From the NCBI GenBank assembly GCA_029237735.1, contig JAQZBU010000025.1, positions 1-48,235 on the forward strand: a DNA stretch of 48,235 bases. The letters run 5' to 3'. Each line of letters begins with the position of its first letter. Position 1 is the first letter of the stretch. Below are positions 39,666 through 48,235 of the stretch, piece by piece. Under the pieces are notes generated by a model, which saw nothing but the letters and a program-made list of their open reading frames with translations, ran no database searches and had not been told where the DNA came from. The DNA comes from Ramlibacter sp. GTDB lineage: Bacteria; Pseudomonadota; Gammaproteobacteria; Burkholderiales; Burkholderiaceae_C. The position numbers and the translations under genes are program-made.

Positions 39666-40553
39666 ATGAACATCCCTGACCTGCCCGACCTGCCCTGTTA
39701 CCTCAACGGCGACTTCACCAACCTGCGCGAAGCCAAGGTCAGCGTGATGGACCGTGGCTTCATCTTTGGAGACGGCGTCTACGAGGTCGTGCCGGTGTAC
39801 GCCGGCAAGCCCTTTCGCTTCGCCGAGCACATGGCCCGGCTGGACCGCAGCCTGGGCGAGTTGCGCATCGTCAACCCCATGAGCCACGACGAGTGGCGCG
39901 GTTTGGTGGACCGGCTCGTCTCGGCCTATGCGGGCAAGCTGGGCAAGACCCTGGCGGAGACCGACCAGTTGGTGTACTTGCAGGTGACGCGCGGCGTGGC
40001 GATGCGCGACCATGTGATGCCCGCCGGCATCACGCCCACCGTGTTTGCCACCAGCAACAAGATCAGCCCCTATTCGGCGGCCGTGCGCGCCGAAGGCGTG
40101 GCGTGCGTGAGCGCCGACGATTTCCGGTGGAAGAAGGCGCACATCAAGAGCGTGAGCCTTGCCGGAGCGGTGCTGTCGCGGCAGATGAGCGCCGATGTGG
40201 GCGCAGTCGAAACCGTGATGTTCCGCGACGGCTTTCTCAGCGAAGCATCTTCCTCTAACGTCTGGGTGGTGAAGAACGGTACCGTCATGGGCGCACCGAA
40301 GGACAACCTCGTGCTCGAGGGCATCCGCTACGGGTTGATCGAGGAGTTGTGCCGCACCGAGGGCATTCCGTTCGAGCTGCGCCGTATTTCGCGCGACGAA
40401 GTTTTCGCTGCCGGCGAACTGCTGCTGTCGAGCGCGACCAAGGAAGTGCTGCCGGTGACCCGGCTGGACGGCAAGCCCGTTGGAACTGGCAAACCAGGCC
40501 CCATCTACGGAAAGTTGTACGCTGGTTACCAACGCGCCAAACTCAACTCCTGA
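39666..40553 (+). CDS. dat: D-amino acid aminotransferase (class IV PLP)
   Basis: The 295-residue enzyme is a fold-type IV aminotransferase. It shows VMDRGFIFGDGVYEVVPVYAGKPFRFAEHMARLDRSL near the N-terminus, the PLP lysine in AHIKSVSLAGAVLSRQ, and FLSEASSSNVWVVKNGTV with the phosphate-binding region. D-amino acid transaminases convert D-alanine plus 2-oxoglutarate to pyruvate plus D-glutamate; branched-chain aminotransferases are the alternative, but context (ybeD-lipB-lipA) and length fit the dat gene often found here. ATG at 39666 is preferred over upstream ones. ybeD follows after 28 bases. Confidence 0.88.
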   Translation: MNIPDLPDLPCYLNGDFTNLREAKVSVMDRGFIFGDGVYEVVPVYAGKPFRFAEHMARLDRSLGELRIVNPMSHDEWRGLVDRLVSAYAGKLGKTLAETDQLVYLQVTRGVAMRDHVMPAGITPTVFATSNKISPYSAAVRAEGVACVSADDFRWKKAHIKSVSLAGAVLSRQMSADVGAVETVMFRDGFLSEASSSNVWVVKNGTVMGAPKDNLVLEGIRYGLIEELCRTEGIPFELRRISRDEVFAAGELLLSSATKEVLPVTRLDGKPVGTGKPGPIYGKLYAGYQRAKLNS

Positions 40554-40581
40554 GGGGTTGCGCATTGGCCCACGAACTGAA

Positions 40582-40857
40582 ATGAGCATTTCCGCCGATC
40601 CCCCATCTCTGATCAAGTACCCCTCGCGTTTCCCGATCAAGGTCATGGGCGCGAAGGTGGACGGTTTCGTCGATGCCGTCACGTCCATCGCAAAGCACTT
40701 TGACCCGGCATTCGACGTGGGCAGCGTGGAATTGCGCGACAGCAAAGCCGGCAACTATCTGGGGATCACCATCACCATCAACGCGACCAGCCGTGAGCAG
40801 CTCGACGAGCTGTACCGTACGCTGTCCACGCACCCTATGGTCAAGATCGTCCTGTAG
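40582..40857 (+). CDS. ybeD: YbeD/DUF493 family protein
   Basis: The 91-residue protein has a ferredoxin-like regulatory fold typical of DUF493: [69 protein letters not shown]. It resembles ligand-binding ACT-like domains, and a lipoate-related regulatory role has been proposed because of its constant position before lipB. Its stop overlaps the lipB GTG by one base (TAGTG). Confidence 0.9.
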   Translation: MSISADPPSLIKYPSRFPIKVMGAKVDGFVDAVTSIAKHFDPAFDVGSVELRDSKAGNYLGITITINATSREQLDELYRTLSTHPMVKIVL

Positions 40858-41528
40858 TGCTGGAAGCGTCCGTCCTCGGGCGGGTCGAATACCTGCCCAC
40901 TTACGAGGCAATGCAGGCCTTCACGGCCGCGCGCGGCGAGTCCACCCCGGACGAACTCTGGCTGTGCGAGCACCCGCCAGTGTTCACGCAAGGGCTGGCC
41001 GGACGCCCGGAGCACTTGCTTGATCCCGGCTCCATCCCTGTCGTGGCCACCAACCGGGGCGGGCAGGTAACGTACCACGGGCCGGGCCAGGTGGTCGCCT
41101 ATCCCCTTTTGGACCTGCGCCGCGCCGGGTACTTCGTCAAGGAATACGTCTATCGGCTCGAGGAGGCGGTGATCCGCACTCTCTACCACTACGGCGTGAC
41201 CGGCCATCGGGTTGCCGGCGCGCCCGGGATCTATGTGCGCCTGACCGATCCATATTCACACGCCGCGCTGACCGCCACGGCCTCATCGGATCACCCCTTC
41301 CAGGGTCTGGGCAAGATCGCGGCGCTGGGCATTAAAGTCAGCCGCCACTGCAGCTACCACGGCGTCGCCCTGAACGTCGCCATGGACCTGGAACCCTTCG
41401 TGCGCATCAACCCCTGCGGCTATGCCGGGCTTGAAACCGTCGATCTTTCTACAATCGGGGTATCTACCACCTGGGACGAGGCCGCGAAGGTGCTGGGCCG
41501 AAGCCTCGGCGCGCTCCTCCTTCCTTAG
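40857..41528 (+). CDS. lipB: Octanoyl-[ACP]:protein octanoyltransferase
   Basis: The 223-residue enzyme transfers octanoate from acyl carrier protein to lipoyl domains. Key parts are [46 protein letters not shown] (catalytic Lys) and [14 protein letters not shown] (catalytic Cys). The GTG at 40857 overlaps the ybeD stop by one base and gives the correct N-terminus [19 protein letters not shown]. lipA starts 14 bases after its end, so the two lipoate genes are read together. Confidence 0.95.
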   Translation: MLEASVLGRVEYLPTYEAMQAFTAARGESTPDELWLCEHPPVFTQGLAGRPEHLLDPGSIPVVATNRGGQVTYHGPGQVVAYPLLDLRRAGYFVKEYVYRLEEAVIRTLYHYGVTGHRVAGAPGIYVRLTDPYSHAALTATASSDHPFQGLGKIAALGIKVSRHCSYHGVALNVAMDLEPFVRINPCGYAGLETVDLSTIGVSTTWDEAAKVLGRSLGALLLP

Positions 41529-41541
41529 AAGAAAGATCCCC

Positions 41542-42531
41542 ATGAGCTCGAACGAAGTCGTGCGCGAAGCGCAGACGGTCGAAAACTACCAAGCCGGCGC
41601 CAAACAGAAGGCGGCCGCCAAGCTGTCGCGCATCCCCGTCAAGGTCGAGCAGGCCGAAGTACTGAAGAAGCCGGAGTGGATCCGCGTCAAGGCTGGCTCG
41701 CCCAGCACCCGCTTCTACGAGATCAAACAGATCCTGCGCGAGAGCAACCTGCATACGGTATGCGAGGAAGCGTCCTGCCCCAACATCGGCGAATGCTTCG
41801 GCAAGGGCACTGCCACGTTCATGATCATGGGTGACAAGTGCACCCGGCGCTGCCCGTTTTGCGACGTGGGCCATGGCCGGCCAGATCCGCTGGACGCTCA
41901 TGAACCGCGCAACCTGGCGCAGACCATCGCCCGCCTGAAGCTCAAGTACGTTGTGATCACGTCCGTTGACCGAGACGACCTGCGCGACGGTGGCGCCCAG
42001 CATTTCGTGGACTGCATTCGCGCCACACGCGAGCTTTCGCCCGGCACCACCATTGAAGTGCTTGTGCCGGACTTCCGCGGCCGCGACGACCGCGCGCTTG
42101 AAATCCTCAAGTCCGCGCCGCCGGACGTGATGAACCACAACCTGGAAACGATCCCGCGCCTGTACAAAGAGGCGCGGCCCGGTTCCGACTACGCGTTCAG
42201 CCTCAACCTGCTGAAGAAGTTCAAGGAACTTCATCCGGGGGTGCCTACCAAGAGCGGCCTGATGGTGGGCCTGGGCGAGACAGACGAGGAAATCCTGCAT
42301 GTCATGCGCGACATGCGCGAGCACGGCATCGATATGCTGACCATCGGCCAGTATCTGGCGCCTTCCACCTCGCACCTGCCGGTTCGCCGCTACGTGCATC
42401 CCGACACGTTCAAGATGTTCGAGGCGAAAGCGCTGGAGATGGGTTTCTCGCACGCCGCTGTCGGCGCGATGGTGCGCAGCTCGTACCACGCCGACCAGCA
42501 AGCGCATGCGGCCGGTGTCGCCAACACCTGA
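41542..42531 (+). CDS. lipA: Lipoyl synthase (radical SAM)
   Basis: The 329-residue enzyme inserts two sulfurs into protein-bound octanoate. It has the auxiliary iron-sulfur cluster motif [12 protein letters not shown] (CxxxxCxxxxxC) and the radical-SAM motif [10 protein letters not shown] (CxxxCxxC), plus [19 protein letters not shown] and GLGETDEEI, and ends with [11 protein letters not shown] at 41542 is 14 bases after lipB. The last 26 bases overlap the EamA gene start. Confidence 0.96.
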   Translation: MSSNEVVREAQTVENYQAGAKQKAAAKLSRIPVKVEQAEVLKKPEWIRVKAGSPSTRFYEIKQILRESNLHTVCEEASCPNIGECFGKGTATFMIMGDKCTRRCPFCDVGHGRPDPLDAHEPRNLAQTIARLKLKYVVITSVDRDDLRDGGAQHFVDCIRATRELSPGTTIEVLVPDFRGRDDRALEILKSAPPDVMNHNLETIPRLYKEARPGSDYAFSLNLLKKFKELHPGVPTKSGLMVGLGETDEEILHVMRDMREHGIDMLTIGQYLAPSTSHLPVRRYVHPDTFKMFEAKALEMGFSHAAVGAMVRSSYHADQQAHAAGVANT

Positions 42532-43366
42532 ATTGCACGCGAACCTCTACGCGCTCGGTGCGATTGCGCTGTGGGCCTCGCTAGCCTCGCTCGGCGTGGC
42601 GCTGCGACACGTTCCTCCTTTCCTGCTCACGGGCCTGGCGCTGGTGATCGGCAGCGTGCCTGCGTGGCCGATGCTGCGTCACTGGCGCGTGCCCGCTTCG
42701 ACGCTGGCGCTGGGTGTGTACGGCCTGTTCGCCTACCATTTCCTGCTGTTCATCGCCCTGCGAAGCGCGCCGCCGGTCGAAGCCAACCTCGTCAACTACC
42801 TGTGGCCGTTGCTGATCGTGGTGCTGGCCCCGGTGTTCCTGCCTGGCCTGCGGCTGCGGGTGGCGCACGCAATCGCCGCGATGGCGGGCTTCGGTGGCGC
42901 GGCCATCGCGATCCTCGGATCCTCTGGCAGTGCCGGGGCCGGGGGTTGGTCCTGGGGTTATTTGCCCGCGCTGGGCTCGGCTTTCATCTGGGCGAGCTAT
43001 TCACTGCTTACGCGCCGCGTCCGCCCGTTCTCAACCGCGGCGGTCGGCCTGTTCGGGTTGGTGTCAGGTGTGTTGTCATTGCTGTGTCACGCACTGCTGG
43101 AGCCGGCGGCCACGCTGCGATCCATCGATTGGGTGCTTATCGTTGCCATGGGTCTAGGACCCCTGGGCGCGGCGTTCTTCCTGTGGGATCGCGCGCTCAA
43201 GCTGGGTGATCCGCGGCAAATCGGTATCCTGAGCTACGCCACGCCGGTGGCGTCCACCGTACTGCTGATGATCGTCAGCGAGAGGCCGATCACCGGAAGC
43301 ATCGCGGTGGCGGCGCTGCTCATCATCGGGGCCGCCGTGCTGGGTACGCGCACGCGCGATGCCTGA
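42506..43366 (+). CDS. EamA/DMT-family transporter (YddG-like)
   Basis: The 286-residue protein has ten predicted membrane helices in two EamA halves ([80 protein letters not shown]). The conserved ALR...[17 protein letters not shown] resembles YddG, which exports aromatic amino acids and methyl viologen. The substrate is not certain. Its start lies inside the lipA end (26-base overlap), so it may be expressed with the lipoate genes. It converges with ptsI. Confidence 0.82.
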   Translation: MRPVSPTPELHANLYALGAIALWASLASLGVALRHVPPFLLTGLALVIGSVPAWPMLRHWRVPASTLALGVYGLFAYHFLLFIALRSAPPVEANLVNYLWPLLIVVLAPVFLPGLRLRVAHAIAAMAGFGGAAIAILGSSGSAGAGGWSWGYLPALGSAFIWASYSLLTRRVRPFSTAAVGLFGLVSGVLSLLCHALLEPAATLRSIDWVLIVAMGLGPLGAAFFLWDRALKLGDPRQIGILSYATPVASTVLLMIVSERPITGSIAVAALLIIGAAVLGTRTRDA

Positions 43367-43367
43367 A

Positions 43368-45134
43368 TTACCCGGCCAGGAAGGCCGCGGGGTCCTCGGC
43401 GTCGAGCAGTTGCCGCGCCCATGGCGCGAGCCGGACGGTGTCGGCACGCAACACCTCTTGCTTGACAGCGAGAATCTGCGCCGGATGCATGGAAAAGCTG
43501 CGCAATCCGAGCCCCAGTAGCAGCCGCGTGAGCGTGGTGTCGCCCGCCATCTCGCCGCAGACGCTCACGCCCTTGCCCTGCGCGTTGCATTCGGCGATGG
43601 TTTCCGCAACCAGGCGCAGGACTGCGGGGTGCAGCGGATCGTAGAGGTGCGCGACGGACTCGTCGGCCCGGTCGATAGCCAGCGTGTACTGGATCAGGTC
43701 GTTCGTGCCGATCGACAGGAAGTCGAAGTACTTGAGAAAAATTTTCAACGTCAGCGCCGCCGCCGGAATCTCGATCATGGCGCCGAGCCTGATGGGGCCG
43801 TACGCGACGCCGCGGTTGTCCAGCTCGGCGCGCGCGAAGTCGACCAGCGACACGGTCTGCCGGATTTCACTCGCATGCGCGAGCATGGGGATCAACATAT
43901 TGACCTGGCCGTGCGCGGCCGCGCGCAGGATGGCTCGCAGCTGTGTAAGGAACATCGCGGGGTCGGCCAGGCTCCAGCGGATGGCACGCAGGCCCAGTGC
44001 CGGATTAAGGTGGGCTTCATCGCGCATGGAATCGTCCAGCGGCTTGTCGGCGCCCACATCGACGGTGCGAATCGTGACGGGCAGGCCCTCCATGCCTTCA
44101 ATGGCGCGTCGGTAAGCGAGGTACTGCTCTTCTTCATCGGGCAGGTTGCCGCGCCGGCCCATGAAAAGGAACTCGCTGCGGAATAGACCCACCCCGACCG
44201 CGCCTGCCTTCAGCGCGGCAGGTGCGTCCTCGGGCAGCTCGATGTTCGCGAGTAGCTCGATTTTCTGTCCGTCCATGGTCACAGCTGGAGTGTGGCGCAG
44301 GCGAGAGAGCCGCCCGCGTTCGAGCTCGCCCTGCCGCTGCTTGAAGCCGTACTCCGCCAGGATGATCGGCGACGGGTCGACGATCATCACCCCGGCATCG
44401 CCGTCGATGATGACCCAGTCGTCCTGACGCACCAGGTTGCTGGAACTGCGCGCACCGACCACTGCCGGGATGTCCATGCTGCGCGCGACGATGGCAGTGT
44501 GCGAGTTGCGCCCGCCGACGTCTGTCACGAACCCCGCGAACACGCTCTGCTTGAACTGCAGCATGTCGGCCGGGGACAGGTCGTGCGCGATCATCACCAG
44601 CGGCACGTCCATGCTGTCGTCCAGCAGCAGGTCCTGCTGGGTCTTGCGCCGCGACGTGGTGGGCGGGGCGACAGGAGATGCGACGCCCTTCATGTAGCGC
44701 AGGATCCGCTCGGCCACCTGTTCCAGATCTGCCTTGCGGCCGCGAAGGTAGTCGTCCTCCATGTCGTCGAATTGCCGCGAGATCACTTCGAGCTGGGTCG
44801 TGAGTGCCCACTCGGCGTTGTAGAGCCGGTCGCTGATCCAGTGCTTCACTCCGTTGATCAGCTCTTCGTCTTCCAGCAGCATCAGGTGCACGTCCAGTAG
44901 CGCGGACAGCTCGTGCGGCGCCTCCTTGGGCCCCATCAGGGAGATGGTCTGCTGCAGGCGGTGGATCTCTTCCACCACCGCGTTGCGGCCGACGCGCACG
45001 CGCTCAATCTCGTCTTCGATCTGGGCTGGCTCGATGAAATAATGCGCGACGTCGACGCGGCTCGACGCCATCAGGACGGCGCGCCCGATGGCGATGCCGC
45101 GGGCGACTGCAAGACCGTGGACGGAGAAGGTCAT
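43368..45134 (-). CDS. ptsI: PTS enzyme I (phosphoenolpyruvate-protein phosphotransferase)
   Basis: The 588-residue protein takes phosphate from PEP and gives it to HPr. It has the N-terminal HPr-binding helices, the active His in VTDVGGRNSHTAIVARSMDIPAVVG, and the PEP-binding domain (GVGLFRSEFLFM, LSIGTNDLIQYTLAIDR, CGEMAGDTTLTRLLLGLG with the catalytic Cys). ATG at 45134 gives MTFSVHGLAVARGIAIGRA, the usual start; an in-frame GTG at 45167 would overlap ptsH by 14 bases. It is the last of MFS-EIIA-HPr-EI on the minus strand. Confidence 0.95.
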   Translation of the reverse strand: MTFSVHGLAVARGIAIGRAVLMASSRVDVAHYFIEPAQIEDEIERVRVGRNAVVEEIHRLQQTISLMGPKEAPHELSALLDVHLMLLEDEELINGVKHWISDRLYNAEWALTTQLEVISRQFDDMEDDYLRGRKADLEQVAERILRYMKGVASPVAPPTTSRRKTQQDLLLDDSMDVPLVMIAHDLSPADMLQFKQSVFAGFVTDVGGRNSHTAIVARSMDIPAVVGARSSSNLVRQDDWVIIDGDAGVMIVDPSPIILAEYGFKQRQGELERGRLSRLRHTPAVTMDGQKIELLANIELPEDAPAALKAGAVGVGLFRSEFLFMGRRGNLPDEEEQYLAYRRAIEGMEGLPVTIRTVDVGADKPLDDSMRDEAHLNPALGLRAIRWSLADPAMFLTQLRAILRAAAHGQVNMLIPMLAHASEIRQTVSLVDFARAELDNRGVAYGPIRLGAMIEIPAAALTLKIFLKYFDFLSIGTNDLIQYTLAIDRADESVAHLYDPLHPAVLRLVAETIAECNAQGKGVSVCGEMAGDTTLTRLLLGLGLRSFSMHPAQILAVKQEVLRADTVRLAPWARQLLDAEDPAAFLAG

Positions 45135-45153
45135 GGTTTCGTGGGGGCCATGT

Positions 45154-45423
45154 TCATTCCCCCTCACCGAATTTGTCGGCGATCAATGCAAGGATCGAAT
45201 CCACCGCCTCCTGCTCCCTCTCCCCGTTAGCCTCGACCGTCACTTCACTGCCGATGCCGGCGGCAAGCATCATCACGCCCATGATGCTTTTTGCGTTGAC
45301 GCGCCGCTCGCCCCGGCTGATGAAAACGTCGCAGGGGTAGCTTCCGGCCAGCTTGGTCAGCTTGGCCGAGGCGCGGGCATGCAGGCCCAGCTTATTGTTG
45401 ATGGTCGTTGTTATCCGGATCAT
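45154..45423 (-). CDS. ptsH: HPr phosphocarrier protein
   Basis: The 89-residue protein carries the phosphorylated His in NKLGLHARASAKLTKLA and the regulatory Ser in NAKSIMGVMMLAAGIGSEVTVEANG. It passes phosphate from EI to the EIIA encoded next to it. The start lies 32 bases inside the end of the EIIA gene, a long overlap in a different frame. Confidence 0.96.
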   Translation of the reverse strand: MIRITTTINNKLGLHARASAKLTKLAGSYPCDVFISRGERRVNAKSIMGVMMLAAGIGSEVTVEANGEREQEAVDSILALIADKFGEGE

Positions 45424-45847
45424 GGTTCCTTCGCGCCTGGTTCTGCGGCGCAGTGATCGCCACCTGCATCACGCCCTGCGTGCCGCCAACGACGGCCCGC
45501 GAAACGAGGGCCTCGAGCGGCTCGTTACGGTAACTGACGCTGCGCAGCAGCATCGGCAAATTGACGCCGGTGATGAGACGCGACTTCACGCCATCCACCA
45601 GCTTCTGGGCCACATTGCTCGGCGTCGCGCCGAAGATATCGGTCAGCACCAGCACGCCTTTCACCTGGGGTGCGCGCGAAAGCTGCTCCATCGAGATGCG
45701 CGCCGTGGCCAGGGTCTCCTCCGGGGGCAGGTTGGGCTGCACGTCGATCGCCGCGAGGTGGGTGCCGCAGTCCGGGAAGACGTGCAGGGCGCACTCACGC
45801 AACGCGTGGGCCAGCGGTGCGTGGGCGATGATAAGAATCGCGTTCAT
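45392..45847 (-). CDS. Mannose-type PTS EIIA component
   Basis: The 151-residue protein is an EIIA of the mannose family with the active His near the N-terminus (AILIIAHAPLAHALRECA), LVLTDIFGATPSNVAQKLVDG and GVNLPMLLRSVSYR. No EIIB, EIIC or EIID is nearby, so this EIIA-HPr-EI set is probably a regulatory PTS that reports PEP/energy status rather than importing sugar. About 20 hydrophilic C-terminal residues overlap ptsH. ATG at 45847 overlaps the MFS stop by ATGA. Confidence 0.9.
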   Translation of the reverse strand: MNAILIIAHAPLAHALRECALHVFPDCGTHLAAIDVQPNLPPEETLATARISMEQLSRAPQVKGVLVLTDIFGATPSNVAQKLVDGVKSRLITGVNLPMLLRSVSYRNEPLEALVSRAVVGGTQGVMQVAITAPQNQARRNHDPDNNDHQQ

Positions 45848-47058
45848 TGAGGGGAATTATCCTTTGCAAGCATGAAATGCCCGTAGGACATAACGCAACA
45901 CCCCAGGAAAACGGACATCGCGGCCCTGAACGAGTCCACCTGCCCCAGCCCGGCCGCGGCAAATGCATCCACCAAGAGGCCAATGCCCCACTGGATCACG
46001 AAGACGCCGGCAAAGATGACGAGGTTGTAGGCCGAGAGCGCCCGGCCAGCCAGCGCCGGCGGAAACACCATGCCGACTGCGGGCTGGGCCAGCGACACGA
46101 ATGTACAACTGACGCAGAATAACGCCCAGGACCAAGCCCCAGCTGCTGGGCCCGCTATGATAATTGCAGCAAGCACCAAGAAACTGAGCGGCAGGCCCCG
46201 GGCGATCAGGCGTTCCGTCGTCAAGCCCTTGCGGGTCAGCCAGGGCGTGACCATGCCCCAGCTCCAGAACGTGCACAGCATGCTGATGTTGATAACGAAC
46301 AGGCCTGCGGCGGCCTCCAGGGGCGCATAGCCGGACACGCGGACCATCCACGGGCCGGCCCATAGCGTCTGCATCGCGATCATCCCGCCATAGGTGAAAA
46401 ACCCGACAGGGACCATGCGGCGGAAGTAGGGATGGCGCCACACTTGCGCGTACCCCTTGGGCGTGGCCTCGGCGGGCACGGGCGCGCCATCCCAGCGCGG
46501 CACTGTCCAGGCGATCACGGCCATGGACACCGCGATCAGCGCCGCCAGCCCCCAGAACAGCGGCCGCCAGCCCGTCACCGGCATCAGCCACTGCACCGGC
46601 AGCGTAGAGGCAAGCATGCCGAACGAGCCTGTCATCAGCATCCATGAATTAGCGCGCAGCTGGGCCGTGGGGGTGAACCAGCGGCGAAAGCCGGTGAGCG
46701 GCGCCATCAGGCAGGCACTGACGCCAACGCCGCACAGCACGCGGGCCGCCAGCAACCACGAAAAACTGGTCGCCATGGAAAAAGCTACACATCCGCCCAC
46801 CGCGATCAGCAGAAAACTGAGGATGACCTTCTTGGGCCCATGGCGGTCCAGCCAAGTGCCCAGCGGAATTTGAGTGGCCGCGAAACCGAAGAAGTAGCCG
46901 CCGGCCAGCAGACCGAGATCGCGCGCGTTGAGCGCGAACTCCTGCGTCAGCGTGGGGGCGAGGGTGGCCGTGACAGCGCGCAGCAACGCCGAGAAAAAAT
47001 AGGCAAAAGCAAACGAAAGGAACACCACGATCGCATTGCGGGCAGGAAGCAGCGTCAT
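45844..47058 (-). CDS. MFS transporter
   Basis: The 404-residue protein has 12 hydrophobic segments and the MFS loop motif GTWLDRHGPKKVILSFLLIAVGG between helices 2 and 3. LRAVTATLAPTLTQEFALNARDLGLLAG and PALAGRALSAYNLVIFAGVFVIQWGIGLLVD fit the general MFS permease pattern often labelled as putative sugar or nitrate/nitrite-type transporters. The substrate is unknown. Both ends overlap neighbours by ATGA: the upstream lipoprotein and the downstream EIIA, so the set seems translationally coupled. Confidence 0.85.
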   Translation of the reverse strand: MTLLPARNAIVVFLSFAFAYFFSALLRAVTATLAPTLTQEFALNARDLGLLAGGYFFGFAATQIPLGTWLDRHGPKKVILSFLLIAVGGCVAFSMATSFSWLLAARVLCGVGVSACLMAPLTGFRRWFTPTAQLRANSWMLMTGSFGMLASTLPVQWLMPVTGWRPLFWGLAALIAVSMAVIAWTVPRWDGAPVPAEATPKGYAQVWRHPYFRRMVPVGFFTYGGMIAMQTLWAGPWMVRVSGYAPLEAAAGLFVINISMLCTFWSWGMVTPWLTRKGLTTERLIARGLPLSFLVLAAIIIAGPAAGAWSWALFCVSCTFVSLAQPAVGMVFPPALAGRALSAYNLVIFAGVFVIQWGIGLLVDAFAAAGLGQVDSFRAAMSVFLGCCVMSYGHFMLAKDNSPQ

Positions 47059-47573
47059 TGGAACTTCAGCCCCGAAAAGAAGCTTTCGGCCACGTCGGGC
47101 CTGAGCTGGGCGGCGTAGATCACAGCCTGGTATACGTGGCTGCCCTGCGCGAAGTAGGCCGCGTGGCTCTCCACCTTGCTGCCATCGGGCCGCTGGCCGG
47201 CGGCCACCACATGAAGCGACTGCGGCAGCGCCAAGGCGCCCGCGGGCCGGAAGGGCGTCTCACGGGCGCCCGCGGCGCGCAGGTTACCCAACGTCGCCGT
47301 CTTCCACTGCGCCAGCACTTCTCCCAAGCGGGCCGCATCCCCAGTATTCGCAAACAGCACCGCGAAGGTTGCCCCGCCCGCTTCGCAGCTCAGCGCCGTG
47401 AGGCTCACCTTCCGCCCGCCCATCGGCACCTCACGCGCCGCCGTGTCGGGCTTGCACGGCATCATGGCGGTGAGGGGCGTGGATTCGACGCGGACTTCGC
47501 GCCAGTTGAGGGTGGGGCTGCAGGCGAGCATGCCTGCGCCCAGCAGGGCCATAGCGGCCAGAGTTCGGAGCAT
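47055..47573 (-). CDS. Putative lipoprotein of unknown function
   Basis: The 172-residue protein starts with MLRTLAAMALLGAGMLACSP, a lipoprotein signal with Cys18 as lipidation site. The mature part has beta-rich stretches (WREVRVESTPLTAMMPCKPDTAAREVPMGGRKVSLTALSCEAGGATFAVLFANTG) and ends QAVIYAAQLRPDVAESFFSGLKF, a pattern seen in small proteins that answer a hydrophobic ligand or protease-like partner, though I recognise no family. ATG at 47573 is chosen over 47621. The stop overlaps the MFS start (ATGA). It is divergent from the CoA-transferase gene across 38 bases. Confidence 0.7.
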   Translation of the reverse strand: MLRTLAAMALLGAGMLACSPTLNWREVRVESTPLTAMMPCKPDTAAREVPMGGRKVSLTALSCEAGGATFAVLFANTGDAARLGEVLAQWKTATLGNLRAAGARETPFRPAGALALPQSLHVVAAGQRPDGSKVESHAAYFAQGSHVYQAVIYAAQLRPDVAESFFSGLKFQ

Positions 47574-47611
47574 GACGGCGATTATCCTTTCAGCCTGACA
47601 ATGCAGTTCCC

Positions 47612-48235
47612 ATGACATCACTTTCCGGAATCCGCATCCTTGATCTCTCCCGCGTCCTGGCCGGCCCCTGGTGTACCCAGACTCTGGCCGACCTGGGCGC
47701 AGACGTCATCAAGATTGAAAGGCCGGGCACCGGCGACGACACGCGCGGCTGGGGCCCGCCCTTCCTGAAGGACGCCGCCGGACACGACACGGCTGAAGCT
47801 GCCTATTACCTGGGCACCAACCGCAACAAGCGCTCGGTTACCTGTGACATTGCCCAGCCCGCCGGCCAGGCATTGATCCGCGAACTGGTGCAGCAATGCG
47901 ACGTTTTCGTGGAGAACTTCAAGGTCGGAGACATGTCGCGCTACGGGCTGGACGCCGCCTCGCTGTTGGCCATCAACCCCCGCCTCGTCTACTGCAGTGT
48001 GACCGGCTTTGGTCAGACCGGCCCCTACCGGGAGCGTGCGGGTTACGACTACGCGATCCAGGGCATGGGCGGCCTGATGAGCATCACCGGCGAGCGTGAC
48101 GACATCGGTGGCGGGCCGCAGAAAGTGGGCGTGGCCGTGGCCGATCTTTTCACCGGCATGTACGCGACCGTCGCCATCCTCGCCGCACTGCGCCATGCCG
48201 AACACACGGGCATCGGCCAGCACATCGACATGGCA
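47612..48235 (+). CDS. CaiB/BaiF family CoA-transferase (N-terminal part)
   Basis: The gene runs off the right edge; 208 codons are seen. It begins LSGIRILDLSRVLAGPWCTQTLADLGADVIKIERPGTGDDTRGWGPPF, the family start, with YLGTNRNKRSVTCDI, ENFKVGDMSRYGLDAASL, YCSVTGFGQTGPYRERAGYDYAIQGMGGLMSITGE and GVAVADLFTGMYATVAILAAL. The catalytic Asp of class III CoA-transferases is the D in VADLFTG. Such enzymes move CoA between organic acids; the particular acid cannot be told from this part. Confidence 0.93.
   Translation, partial: MTSLSGIRILDLSRVLAGPWCTQTLADLGADVIKIERPGTGDDTRGWGPPFLKDAAGHDTAEAAYYLGTNRNKRSVTCDIAQPAGQALIRELVQQCDVFVENFKVGDMSRYGLDAASLLAINPRLVYCSVTGFGQTGPYRERAGYDYAIQGMGGLMSITGERDDIGGGPQKVGVAVADLFTGMYATVAILAALRHAEHTGIGQHIDMA

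Overview
The window is high-GC, tightly packed bacterial chromosome. Gene content and order point to a betaproteobacterium, probably Burkholderiales or a close relative (inference): xthA/pyrE/gatB-gatA-gatC back to back with mreB-mreC-mreD-mrdA, the full F-ATP synthase block atpIBEFHAGDC, dat-ybeD-lipB-lipA, and a regulatory-type PTS (EIIA-HPr-EI) with no sugar permease. I see no rRNA, tRNA, CRISPR array, insertion sequence or prophage gene, and no gene-free stretch longer than 300 bases.

Layout. 1-6.4 kb: the end of an iron-sulfur subunit and a TorD-type chaperone for a molybdoenzyme, a CDF-like metal transporter, an AEC transporter, a Rep/UvrD helicase gene broken by an internal loss, a flavin monooxygenase-like protein and a small exported protein. 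6.4-17.8 kb: an accessory region. It holds a membrane-bound winged-helix/TPR regulator, an L,D-transpeptidase and a TPR protein that both end in an NTF2-like domain, a divergent LuxR-type regulator with an altered receiver domain, a 940-residue RTX calcium-binding protein, and a 1083-residue enzyme joining an acyl-adenylating (ANL) domain to a cyanophycin-synthetase-like ATP-grasp. 17.8-28 kb: housekeeping genes for DNA repair, pyrimidines, tRNA amidation and cell shape. 28-32.4 kb: a hydrolase, an NTF2-like protein and a Rossmann protein on one strand, then lemA and two TPM-domain genes on the other. 32.5-39.5 kb: ATP synthase genes on the minus strand. 39.7-48.2 kb: dat, ybeD, lipB, lipA, an EamA transporter, the PTS genes with an MFS transporter and a lipoprotein, and the start of a CaiB-type CoA-transferase.

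The best candidate for an undescribed system is the locus at about 8.2-17.8 kb, centred on the RTX protein and the ANL/ATP-grasp enzyme. The enzyme has both an activating module and an amide-ligating module but no carrier-protein domain, and its tail looks like a decayed Mur-ligase domain. Its substrate and any link to the RTX protein cannot be read from sequence.

A second notable point is a set of three short apparent losses in genes expected to be essential or conserved: helicase motif Ib in rep, the atpB/atpE junction, and the atpE/atpF junction. As written, atpE has neither a start nor a stop codon and runs in frame into atpF. This cannot be squared with a rotating c-ring, so an assembly or sequencing error should be excluded before a biological meaning is given. 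A dispersed two-hairpin repeat occurs three times and abuts or overlaps gene starts.
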